From Aurantimonas sp965217685 (lineage in GTDB: Bacteria > Pseudomonadota > Alphaproteobacteria > Rhizobiales > Rhizobiaceae), in contig CBDCIZ010000003.1 in the NCBI GenBank assembly GCA_965217685.1, positions 4,340,001 through 4,404,000 on the forward strand: a DNA stretch of 64,000 bases, in the 5' to 3' direction. Position numbers and translations under genes: made by a program. How positions within the stretch are numbered: the stretch's first letter is position 1; each line of letters begins with the position of its first letter. Shown piece after piece: positions 32,751-41,300 of the stretch. The notes under the pieces are model-generated. The model ran no database searches, had not been told where the DNA came from, and saw nothing but the letters and a program-made list of their open reading frames with translations.

Positions 32751-33725
32751 ATGCTGAAGACCCTACTCAGGCAGGCGCTCGTCGCCGGCGCCGCGGCGCT
32801 GATCCTGACCGGCGGCGCGCTCGCCCAAGAGCGCACCCTCAAGCTCGGCCATCTCGCCAACGAGCAGAACCCCTGGCACAAGGCCTCGCTGAAGTTCGGC
32901 GAGGAACTCGAGAAGCTCACCGACGGCCGCATCAAGGTCGAGGTCTATCCGAACGATTCGCTCGGCAACGAGATCGACCTGATCAATGGCATGCAGCTCG
33001 GCACCGCCGACATGACGATCACCGGCGAAAGCCTGCAGAACTGGGCGCCGAAGGCCGCGCTGCTGGCGATCCCGTATGGCTACGCCTCGCTCGACGACGT
33101 CGACAAGGTGGCCGGCGGCGAGATCGGCAAGGACATCGAGGCCGAGATCGTCGAGAAGGCGCAGGTTCGCCCGATCGCCTATTTCCCCCGCGGCCCCCGC
33201 GACCTCACCTCCAACCGCCCGATCAAGACGCCGGACGACCTGAAGGGCCTGAAGCTGCGCGTGCCGAACGTGCCGCTCTTCGTCGACGTCTGGACAGCCG
33301 AAGGCGCCTCGCCGACGCCGATGGCCTTTTCGGAGGTGTTCACCTCGCTGCAGAACGGCACGATCGACTCCCAGGAGAACCCGCTGTCGCTGATCAATTC
33401 GGCGAATTTCAACGAGGTCCAGAAATACGTCAACCGCACCGAGCACGTGCGCTCCTGGATCTACCTGACGATCTCCGAGATGGTCTGGCAGCAGCTGTCG
33501 CCCGAGGACCAGAAGGCCGTCATGCAGGCGGCGAAGACCGCCCAGGACTATGAGCGCCAGCTCTTCGTCGAGGACGAGGCCAATCTCGAAAAGACCCTGA
33601 AGGACAAGGGCATGGAGTTCGTCGACGTCGACCAGGCGGCCTTCAAGGCGAAAGCCAAGGACGCCGTCCTGAAGAACGTCAACGACGAGATCAAGCCGAT
33701 CGTCGAGAAGCTCTTCGCCAACTGA
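32751..33725 (+). CDS. dctP: TRAP transporter substrate-binding protein
   Basis: Periplasmic receptor of a tripartite ATP-independent transporter. 324 residues: signal peptide (MLKTLLRQALVAGAAALILT, cut near ALAQ-ER), then KLGHLANEQNPWHKASLKF, VEVYPNDSLGNEID, and the carboxylate-binding GLKLRVPN with its conserved Arg. The location next to uxuA/uxuB/kdgK and the dehydrogenase suggests a hexuronate or aldonate ligand. The closest paralogues bind uronates or sialic acid; the specific ligand is inference. GGGAGGA precedes the ATG. Confidence 0.92.
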   Translation: MLKTLLRQALVAGAAALILTGGALAQERTLKLGHLANEQNPWHKASLKFGEELEKLTDGRIKVEVYPNDSLGNEIDLINGMQLGTADMTITGESLQNWAPKAALLAIPYGYASLDDVDKVAGGEIGKDIEAEIVEKAQVRPIAYFPRGPRDLTSNRPIKTPDDLKGLKLRVPNVPLFVDVWTAEGASPTPMAFSEVFTSLQNGTIDSQENPLSLINSANFNEVQKYVNRTEHVRSWIYLTISEMVWQQLSPEDQKAVMQAAKTAQDYERQLFVEDEANLEKTLKDKGMEFVDVDQAAFKAKAKDAVLKNVNDEIKPIVEKLFAN

Positions 33726-33739
33726 CGCCAAGCTGAAAG

Positions 33740-33809
33740 CGCATGGCGGCACTGGCCGTCGCCATGCGTGCCTTCGCCGACGCGCCGATCCGGCAAGCGT
33801 CGGCGAAGG
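33740..33809 (+). other. Two perfect hairpins between dctP and dctQ
   Basis: CGCATGGCG (33740-33748) pairs with CGCCATGCG (33760-33768); directly after, CCTTCGCCGACGC (33771-33783) pairs with its exact complement (33797-33809). No T-runs follow. Such stems after a binding-protein gene usually protect the upstream message and lower expression of the membrane subunits. Confidence 0.7.
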
Positions 33810-33843
33810 TCAGATCCGAAACGGGTGACGGGAGGTTTGCGCG

Positions 33844-34350
33844 ATGACGACAAAAATCCATGACGCCCTGATCGCGATCTGCCGGATCGGCACCGGCCTG
33901 GGCTTCGCCGTGCTGATCGTTGCTGTCCTCGTCCAGGTGGTCGGTCGGTCGGTGCTGAACGCCTCGCCGCCCTGGACCGAGGAACTGACGCGTTTCGCGC
34001 TCCTCTGGCTCGTCGCCTTCGGCACCGGCCTGTCGCTGCGCTCCGGCGACCTCGTCAATGTCGATCTCTTCTGCGAATCGATGCCGGGGCGCATTCCCTG
34101 GATGTTGCGCCTCGTCTCGGCGCTCGTCACCTTCGTCTTCTGCGCGACGCTTCTGTCCGCCGCCTGGTTCTACGCCTCGATCGGCGTGCGCCAAACCTCG
34201 CCGGTCCTGTCGATCCGCATGGATCTCATCTACGTGACGATCTTCGTGCTCCTCGCGCTTCTCGGCCTCTTCGCTTTGCTGCGGGCCGTGGCGATGCTGG
34301 CCGGGCGCAGCGAGGGCCTCGCCCACATCAATCCCGAGAGGCAGGTATGA
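33844..34350 (+). CDS. dctQ: TRAP transporter small permease subunit
   Basis: 168-residue inner-membrane protein with four hydrophobic segments (about 17-40, 48-68, 88-112, 128-152). The first loop contains NASPPWTEELTRFALLWLVA, the conserved WxEExxR motif of the DctQ family. Its stop overlaps the dctM start (ATGA). Forms the membrane complex with DctM. Confidence 0.92.
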   Translation: MTTKIHDALIAICRIGTGLGFAVLIVAVLVQVVGRSVLNASPPWTEELTRFALLWLVAFGTGLSLRSGDLVNVDLFCESMPGRIPWMLRLVSALVTFVFCATLLSAAWFYASIGVRQTSPVLSIRMDLIYVTIFVLLALLGLFALLRAVAMLAGRSEGLAHINPERQV

Positions 34351-35624
34351 ATCTCGCCATCCTTCTCGGCGTCTTCGCCGCAGGCCTCGTCGTCGGCGTC
34401 CCGGTCGCGGTGACGCTGGGCCTTGCCTCCTTCGCCTATCTTCTCGCCGCAGGCCTGCCGCTCGTCGTCATTCCGCAGAAGATGTATGCGGGCATGGACG
34501 TCTTCGTGCTCCTGTCGATCCCCGGCTTCATCCTCGCCGGCAATCTCATGAACCATGGCGGCATCACCGAGCGCATCGTGCGGCTGGCCAACGCCATGGT
34601 CGGCTGGGTGCGCGGCGGGCTGGGCCTGTCCAACGTCGCGGCCTCCATGCTGTTCGGCGGCATCTCGGGCACGGCGGTGGCCGACGCCGCCTCGATCGGC
34701 TCGGTGATGATCCCCGGCATGACGAAGGTCGGCTATCCTCCCGCCTTCGCCGCCGCCGTCACCGCCGCCTCCTCCACCGTCGGACCGATCATTCCGCCCT
34801 CCGTGCCGATGATCATCGTCGGCTCGCTGTCGGGCATCTCCGTCGGCCAGATGTTCATCGCCGGCGCGATCCCGGGCGTCCTGCTCGGCCTCGCCATGAT
34901 GGTGACGACCTATATCATCGCCGTGCGCCGCAAATTTCCGCGCCAGGCCTGGGAGGGCTTTCGCGAGCTTTTCCGCTCCTTCCTCGGCGCCTTCTGGGCG
35001 CTGTTCATGACGGCGATGATCGTCGGCAGCCTGCTCACCGGCCTGATGACGCCGACCGAAACGGCGATCGTCGCCTCGGTCTACGCCTTCATCGTCGGAG
35101 CCTTCGTCTATCGCGAGCTGCCGATCCGGCAGGTGCCGGCCATCCTCATCGATTCGGCCATCGCCTCCGCCGCGATCCTCTCGCTCGTCGGCTTCGCCAA
35201 CGTCTTCGGCTGGATCCTGGTCTCCGAACGCATTCCGCAGGCGATCGCCAGCGGCGTCCTGTCGATCACCGACAACAAGTTTTTTGTCCTGCTGCTGATC
35301 AACATCTTCCTGTTGATCGTCGGCATGTTCATGGAGACGATCGCGGCGTTGATCGTGCTCTTCGTGCCGCTCCTGACCCTTGCTCAAGGGGTGGGTGTCG
35401 ATCCCCTCCATTTCGCCGTGGTCGTGGTGCTCAATCTGATGATCGGCCTGACGACGCCGCCGGTCGGCGTCTGCCTGTTCATCTGCGCCAACATCGCCCG
35501 GCTGCCGCTGACCCCCGTCATCAAGGCGATCGCGCCGTTCCTCCTGTGCAATATCCTCATCCTGATGCTGGTCACCTACGTGCCCCCGATCTCGACGTGG
35601 CTGCCGAACCTGATCTTCCAGTAG
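34347..35624 (+). CDS. dctM: TRAP transporter large permease subunit
   Basis: 425 residues, about a dozen membrane segments. Conserved features: IPGFILAGNLMNHGGITERI, GGISGTAVADAASIGSVMIP and, in the second half, VGVDPLHFAVVVVLNLMIG then TTPPVGVCLFI. This is the ion-coupled translocation subunit. Read in overlap with dctQ; a dehydrogenase gene follows after 90 bases. Confidence 0.95.
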   Translation: MNLAILLGVFAAGLVVGVPVAVTLGLASFAYLLAAGLPLVVIPQKMYAGMDVFVLLSIPGFILAGNLMNHGGITERIVRLANAMVGWVRGGLGLSNVAASMLFGGISGTAVADAASIGSVMIPGMTKVGYPPAFAAAVTAASSTVGPIIPPSVPMIIVGSLSGISVGQMFIAGAIPGVLLGLAMMVTTYIIAVRRKFPRQAWEGFRELFRSFLGAFWALFMTAMIVGSLLTGLMTPTETAIVASVYAFIVGAFVYRELPIRQVPAILIDSAIASAAILSLVGFANVFGWILVSERIPQAIASGVLSITDNKFFVLLLINIFLLIVGMFMETIAALIVLFVPLLTLAQGVGVDPLHFAVVVVLNLMIGLTTPPVGVCLFICANIARLPLTPVIKAIAPFLLCNILILMLVTYVPPISTWLPNLIFQ

Positions 35625-35714
35625 GCTCCTCGTTTCCGGTAGACCCTATCGTTTCTCGTGGACCCCAGGGCCGGATGACGATGCCACCCGTTTCTCTTCG
35701 CAAGGACCCTCTCG

Positions 35715-36773
35715 ATGAGCCATGGATCTTCGCAAACCCGCGTCTGCCGCCTCTACGGCAAGGGCGATCTGCGCCTCGAGACCGACAGCGTCGCCGAGCC
35801 CGCGACCGGCGAGGTCCGCGTCGCGGTCAAGGCCGGCGGCATCTGCGGCTCGGACCTTCATTACTTCCAGGACGGCGGCTTCGGCCCGATCACCGTCAAG
35901 CAGCCGATCATCCTCGGCCATGAGGTCGCCGGCCTCGTCGAGGCGCTGGGCGACGGCGTCTCGGGCCTGACGATCGGCCAGATCGTGGCGATCAATCCGA
36001 GCCGGCCCTGCGGCGACTGCAAGTTCTGCGACGAAGGCCTCTTCAACCACTGCCTGAACATGCGCTTCTTCGGCTCGGCGATGCGCATGCCGCACGAGCA
36101 GGGCGCGTTTCGCGACCGGATCGTCGTCGACGCGGGCCAGTGCGTGCCGCTGTCGGACCGGCACAGCCCGGCCGAGGGCGCCTGCGCCGAGCCGCTCGCG
36201 GTCTGCCTCCACGCCGCCCATCAGGCGGGCGAGATCGCCGGCAAGCGGGTGCTGGTCACCGGCGCCGGCCCGATCGGCGTTCTCTGCGCCGCCGTAGCCA
36301 GGCTTCGCGGGGCGAGGGAGGTGGTCGTGACCGATCTGCAGGACCGGCCGCTGGAAGTCGCCCGCATGATGGGTGCAACGCGCACCATCAACGTTGCCAG
36401 GGACGGCGCTGCGCTGGAGGCCTTCGCGGCCGACAAGGGCCATTTCGACCTCGCCTTCGAGTGCTCGGCGGCGGCCCCGGCCATCGCCTCGGCCATCGCA
36501 AGCGTCAGGCCGCGCGGCCGCATCGTCCAGGTCGGCGTCACCGGCAACCAGCCGGTGCCGATCAACGCGCTCGTCGGCAAGGAAATCCAGTTCGTCGGCA
36601 CCCACCGTTTCCACGCCGAATTCGCCGAGGCCGTAAAGCTGATCGACGAAGGCAAGATCGACGTGAAGCCGATGATCACCCATTCGATCCCGGTTGACCG
36701 CCTCGACCAGGCGTTCCGCATCGCCGGCGACCGGACCCAGGCCGTCAAGGCACAGCTGACCTTCGCCGCCTGA
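35715..36773 (+). CDS. Zinc-dependent dehydrogenase, L-idonate/L-gulonate 5-dehydrogenase type
   Basis: 352-residue medium-chain dehydrogenase. Catalytic zinc ligands Cys in GGICGSDLHYF, His-Glu in GHEVAG; structural zinc cysteines in CGDCKFCDEGLFNHC; Rossmann VTGAGPIGVLCAA. The DLHYFQDGGFG segment is typical of the IdnD group. In this cluster an enzyme making D-fructuronate from L-gulonate, or 5-ketogluconate from L-idonate, would make sense. Last gene of the rightward transporter operon. Confidence 0.85.
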   Translation: MSHGSSQTRVCRLYGKGDLRLETDSVAEPATGEVRVAVKAGGICGSDLHYFQDGGFGPITVKQPIILGHEVAGLVEALGDGVSGLTIGQIVAINPSRPCGDCKFCDEGLFNHCLNMRFFGSAMRMPHEQGAFRDRIVVDAGQCVPLSDRHSPAEGACAEPLAVCLHAAHQAGEIAGKRVLVTGAGPIGVLCAAVARLRGAREVVVTDLQDRPLEVARMMGATRTINVARDGAALEAFAADKGHFDLAFECSAAAPAIASAIASVRPRGRIVQVGVTGNQPVPINALVGKEIQFVGTHRFHAEFAEAVKLIDEGKIDVKPMITHSIPVDRLDQAFRIAGDRTQAVKAQLTFAA

Positions 36774-36823
36774 GCGGGTCCACGGGCACCGGCCAAGGTG
36801 CGACCGGGTCGCGACCGGTCTCG

Positions 36824-37264
36824 TCACGTTCGATCGGCTCGGGTGCGTTCTGCTCGGCGGCGTGTTCGACCTCTCCGATCGCGACCTTGGGCCGCCGCGC
36901 CAATTCGCGCGCCATCCGGGCCGGCTCGATTCCCGGCTGCGACCTTATGACGAGCGGTCGGCCGGCAAACCGCTCTTAATCGCCCGCCGCGCGGTGCAAC
37001 GACGGTTCGAAAGCGCGCCGCGCGAAGCTGTTCGAAGAAGCGCCGGAGACGTTCCGCGAGAATGCCGCTGGAATTGGCCGGAACACTGCCACTCGTGCCA
37101 CGGGTAAGAAGCACGGCCTCGCAGCTTGCCTCCAGCTTGCTGATCGCCTGAGTGAAGGCGGGTTGTGACATATAAACGACATCGGCCGCGGCGGTGATGC
37201 CGGACAGCCTTGCGACCACCGCGAAAGCCCGCAGATGCAAGGGATCGGGTCGTATCCGCAACAT
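36824..37264 (-). pseudogene. LysR-family regulator, truncated after the DNA-binding domain
   Basis: From ATG at 37264: MLRIRPDPLHLRAFAVVARL, an HTH (GITAAADVVYMSQPAFTQAI, SKLEASCEAVLLTRG), and a linker helix ending FFEQLRAARFR near 36985. After that the frame is Arg/Gly-rich with no effector-binding domain. The HTH lacks obvious damage, but only about 90 of the usual 300 residues remain. It is divergent from the porin gene. Confidence 0.72.
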
Positions 37265-37493
37265 CGACCTTGAGACGGTCTGTCGAAGTTCGCGACGCGC
37301 TCTTGCCGTCGATTCCACTGCATCGCAGCAAATCCGACTGACGTGTGGCATTTATGTGATTGCCAGTCGGGCCGACTTGAATCATCTTCAGCGCATGGGG
37401 TCGAGGAATATCCTCGGTCATTATCGTCATGCACGGTTGAAAAGTGATCGAATTCTTCGATTTCGACCGGGCCGGCAGGATTGGGGTCACATC

Positions 37494-38783
37494 ATGAACA
37501 TCAGAAGCCTTCTTCTCGGCTCCGCTGCGGCTCTCGTCGCAGTCACCGGCGCCCGCGCTGCGGACGTCATCGTACCCGTTGCTCCCGATCCGGTCGACTA
37601 CGTCCGCGTCTGCGATGTCTACGGCAAGGGCTTCTTCTACATCCCGGGCACCGAGACCTGCCTTTCGATCAACGGCTACGTTCGCTTCAAGTACGCCGTG
37701 ATCGGCGATACCACCGCGAGGGTGAACGACGAAGGCGACGACTACCAGGCCGGCTCGCAGGTTCGCGTCCGTCTGAACTTCGACGCCCGCGAAGAGACCG
37801 AACTCGGCACCCTGCGCGGCGCAGCCCGCATCCAGGCCACCAACGCCTTCGGCACCGGCAGCCAGTTCGGCTCGAGCGGCACCGACGAGGGCTACTCGAT
37901 GGACGAGGGCTACATTCAGCTCGGTGGCCTGACCATGGGTTACCTCGACACCCTGTGGACCGAAGACGACGGCCTGTTCACCGACACCGACCTTCCGGTC
38001 GGCGACTTCCAGGTCAACCGCGTCTCCTACACCTACGCCGCGAACAGCTTCTCGGCCGCGGTCTCGCTGGAAGACGACGGCACCGGCGACTTCGCGCCGG
38101 ACGTCGTCGCTCGTATCACCTATGACGCAGGCTTCGCTTCGGCCTACATCGCCGCGTCCTATGACGAGCGGACGAACCTGACCCGCGCCTATCCGGACGC
38201 GTACTACATCGGCGGCTTCAACGGCGCCTACAACGGCACCGGTTCGTTGACCGCCTTCGGCGCCTCGCCTTACGACAGCTTCGGCGTGTTTCCGGGCAAT
38301 GACGACGGTGCCTTCGCCGTCAAGGGTGCGATCACCGTCAAGCCGTTCCAGGATGCGCAGTTGAAGGTCGAGGGTTCCTACGCCTTCGATCCGAGCGCAT
38401 ACAATACGATCGGCCTGTTCGACACCGTCGCGACCATCGGCAACGCTCAGAACTACAGCCCGAGCAACGCACAGGCGGTCAAGTATCAGATCGGCGCCGG
38501 CTATCAGCAGGCCTTCGGCAAGCTGGCGGTCGCGGCGTCGGGCGTCTACGGCGAGACCTTCGACACGTTCGGCCCGACGCTTACGCAAACCGGTAACATC
38601 ATCACCGCCAGCCGCCTGCGCAGCTACGGCAGCGGCGAATACTACAAGCTCGTCGGCAACGTCGGCTACGAGATCACCAACAACTTCTCCGTCCTCGGTG
38701 AAGTGTCCTACGCCAACATCGACTACGACTTCGGCTCGCTCGACCAGACCGCCGGCTTCGTTCAGTTCGTCCGCAGCTTCTGA
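37494..38783 (+). CDS. Outer-membrane porin, Omp2 (porin_2) family
   Basis: 429-residue beta-barrel. Signal peptide MNIRSLLLGSAAALVAVTGA (cut near ARA-AD), then the family hallmark VRVCDVYGKGFFYIPGTETC with paired cysteines, INGYVRFKYAV, and a C-terminal Phe (FVQFVRSF) recognised by the BAM machinery. It closely resembles the major porins of Brucella and relatives. A strong terminator follows at 38834. Probably highly expressed. Confidence 0.93.
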   Translation: MNIRSLLLGSAAALVAVTGARAADVIVPVAPDPVDYVRVCDVYGKGFFYIPGTETCLSINGYVRFKYAVIGDTTARVNDEGDDYQAGSQVRVRLNFDAREETELGTLRGAARIQATNAFGTGSQFGSSGTDEGYSMDEGYIQLGGLTMGYLDTLWTEDDGLFTDTDLPVGDFQVNRVSYTYAANSFSAAVSLEDDGTGDFAPDVVARITYDAGFASAYIAASYDERTNLTRAYPDAYYIGGFNGAYNGTGSLTAFGASPYDSFGVFPGNDDGAFAVKGAITVKPFQDAQLKVEGSYAFDPSAYNTIGLFDTVATIGNAQNYSPSNAQAVKYQIGAGYQQAFGKLAVAASGVYGETFDTFGPTLTQTGNIITASRLRSYGSGEYYKLVGNVGYEITNNFSVLGEVSYANIDYDFGSLDQTAGFVQFVRSF

Positions 38784-38833
38784 TCGAGGCACGCGCCAAA
38801 CAGGCTCGCCTGGACATTTAGAAATGACATCGA

Positions 38834-38866
38834 AAGCCCCCGTCGATTACCGGCGGGGGCTTTTTT
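38834..38866 (+). terminator. Rho-independent terminator of the porin gene
   Basis: AAGCCCCCG (38834-38842) pairs with CGGGGGCTT (38854-38862), followed by TTTT; six T in total. Confidence 0.92.
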
Positions 38867-39011
38867 CGTTCCGCTGCAGATCACGGCGAGGACGGATGAT
38901 TTCGGTCGCCCGCAGGGCCTCTAGAGGCAAAACCGACGGATCGGCGCAAGCGAACGAAGCGGCCCGAGGGGCGGCCAGGGACGACCGCGCACGACGAGGC
39001 GTGTAGCGCGA

Positions 39012-41294
39012 TCAGTCGACGAAGGCACGCGAGCGTGCCGCGGCACCATTGGCATCGACGACGAAGATGTCGAGAAAGCCCGGCTCACGGGCGTGAAACC
39101 GGGCCTGACGCTCCAGCGCGTCCCGCGCGACCGGCCGGCCGTCGACATACCAGGTGAAAGGTGGCCTGCCGTTGCGCACCTTGAGATACAGGTCGGCGCC
39201 CGCCACCGCGGCATCGGATTTGTGGTTCGTCGATCCCGCGCCCTGAGCTTGCTCGGGCCCATGTCCGAGCCCCGCAAACGCAGAAGACGGCGCGGCCGAT
39301 ACGAGACCCGTTTGTCTCGCGCGAACGCCGATCGCGGCGTCTCCCGCTCCGCCCGCCTTGGTGAGTCCCAGCTCGATCCGGGCGTCGTTCGGCGGAAAGA
39401 CGATCTCCGGCCTCAGCCCGGCCTGAACCAGCTCGGCCGCCCGGCCGACGCGGCGCATGGGCGGCGGCAGGCCTCCACCGGCCGAGGCGAGGATGCCCGG
39501 CGGCGGGCCGGCCAGTCGGGTCGTCGGCCCGAGCCGGGCGAAAACGTCGCGCAGCACCGGAAGCGCCGCATCCTGACCGACGAGCCCGGTCACCGGCGCA
39601 CCGTCCGGCCGGCCGAGCCAGACGCCGACGACATGGCGGCCGTCATAGCCGATCGTCCAGGCATCGCGGTAGCCGTAGGAGGTGCCGGTCTTGTGGGCGA
39701 TCTCGCCGGGCGAGCCCTTGGCGGTGGTCGGCGCGCCGGCGAGGATCGAGGTGACGTACCAGGCCGCCTGGGCCGACAGGATGCGCTTGCCGGCTGCCGG
39801 GACCATCGTGCCGGCGGGATCGGCCTCGATATGCAACGGCATCGCGACGCCGCCATTGGCCAGACCGCCGTAGATCTTCACGAGATCCTCCAGCGTCAGG
39901 CCGAGGCCGCCAAGGCCGATCGCGAGGCCCGGCAGCGACCGGTCGCCGAGCTCGGGCAACGCGCCCGCTCGCTTCATGCGGTAGATCAGCCGCGCCGGGC
40001 CGACGGCGCTCAGGAGCTCCACCGCCGGCAGGTTGCGCGACAGCTGCAACGCCCGGCGCGCGGTGATGACGCCCTCGAACTCGCGGTCGAAATTCTGCGG
40101 CGTGTAGCCGGCGAAGGCGGCGGGCGAATCGTCGACGAGGCTTTCGGGATGGGCAATGCCGCGCTCGAAGGCGAGGCCATAGATCAACGGCTTGAGGGTC
40201 GAACCGGGCGAGCGCGGGGCGCGCGTCAGGTCGACGAAGCCCTGCCGGTCGCGATCGAAGAGATCGGGCGAGCCGATCTGGCTCAGAATCTCGCCGGTGG
40301 TCGCATCCGAGACCAGGATGGCCAGGCTCAGCGGCTTCTTGAGCGTCGCGACCCTGTCGCTGGCATAGGCTTCGAGCCGCTGCTGCATCGCCTTGTCGAT
40401 GGTCAGACGGATACGCGGCCTCGACGGATCGGCGCGGTGCAGGCGGACGGCGGCGTGGGCGGCCAGAAGCGGCAGCGGCCGGCGGCCCTTAGGCATCGCC
40501 TCGCGTCTGGCCCGCGCCGCCTCGCCCGCATCAATCAGGCCGAGCGCCGCCATCCGGTCGACGACGCGGTCCCGCGCGATCCTGGCGGCCGCGGGCGAGC
40601 GGTCCGGCCGCAACCGTTCGGGCGATTGCGGCAACGCGACAAGCAGCGCGGCTTCGGCGACGGTCAGGCGCTTCGGCTCCTTGCCGAAGAAGCTGTAGGA
40701 CGCCGCCCGCACGCCCTCCAGATTGCCGCCATAAGGCGCAAGCTGAAGATAGAGCGACAGGATCTCGGCCTTGGAGAGCGCCCGCTCCAAGGCGATGGCC
40801 GTGAGGATCTGCTCGAACTTCGCCGCCACGCTGCCGGTGGGCAGACGGTTCAGCAGCCGCGCGACCTGCATCGTCAGGGTCGAGCCGCCCGACACGATGC
40901 GGCCGGAGGTCGCCGACTGAAGGGCGGCACGCCCGAAGGCCAGGAGGTCGACGCCGCCGTGATCCTCGAACCGCTTGTCCTCCCAGGCGACGAGCATGGC
41001 GAGATAGCGCGGATCGACGTCGGCGACGCCGGCCTTGAGCCGCCAGCGCCCGTCCTCGCTGGCGAAGGCCCGAAGCAGCTGGCCCCTTCGGTCGACGATC
41101 TCGACGCCGGTGCGCGGCTCGGCAATGGTGGCCATACGGGTCTCGATCGCGCGCTCGAAGGCAATAGAGGCCCAGGCCGACACGCTCACGGCAACACCGA
41201 CGACGGCCCCAGCTGCGAGCATCCGGACACGTCTCTTCGCCAGGCGCCGCGTCATCGCCCGAGCACGGTCCCCACGGGCCTCCTTATGCTCCAT
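39012..41294 (-). CDS. pbpC: Penicillin-binding protein 1C
   Basis: Bifunctional inner-membrane peptidoglycan synthase. 760 residues: one N-terminal membrane segment (about 24-46), glycosyltransferase GT51 (WEDKRFEDHGGVD, STLTMQVARLL), transpeptidase with SPGSTLKP (about 360), LSRNLPAVE and HKTGTSYG (about 533), and a C-terminal BiPBP_C domain. The start at 41294 lies seven bases behind the stop of the macroglobulin gene; 41255 is an alternative. Confidence 0.93.
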   Translation of the reverse strand: MEHKEARGDRARAMTRRLAKRRVRMLAAGAVVGVAVSVSAWASIAFERAIETRMATIAEPRTGVEIVDRRGQLLRAFASEDGRWRLKAGVADVDPRYLAMLVAWEDKRFEDHGGVDLLAFGRAALQSATSGRIVSGGSTLTMQVARLLNRLPTGSVAAKFEQILTAIALERALSKAEILSLYLQLAPYGGNLEGVRAASYSFFGKEPKRLTVAEAALLVALPQSPERLRPDRSPAAARIARDRVVDRMAALGLIDAGEAARARREAMPKGRRPLPLLAAHAAVRLHRADPSRPRIRLTIDKAMQQRLEAYASDRVATLKKPLSLAILVSDATTGEILSQIGSPDLFDRDRQGFVDLTRAPRSPGSTLKPLIYGLAFERGIAHPESLVDDSPAAFAGYTPQNFDREFEGVITARRALQLSRNLPAVELLSAVGPARLIYRMKRAGALPELGDRSLPGLAIGLGGLGLTLEDLVKIYGGLANGGVAMPLHIEADPAGTMVPAAGKRILSAQAAWYVTSILAGAPTTAKGSPGEIAHKTGTSYGYRDAWTIGYDGRHVVGVWLGRPDGAPVTGLVGQDAALPVLRDVFARLGPTTRLAGPPPGILASAGGGLPPPMRRVGRAAELVQAGLRPEIVFPPNDARIELGLTKAGGAGDAAIGVRARQTGLVSAAPSSAFAGLGHGPEQAQGAGSTNHKSDAAVAGADLYLKVRNGRPPFTWYVDGRPVARDALERQARFHAREPGFLDIFVVDANGAAARSRAFVD

Positions 41295-41300
41295 CGACGC

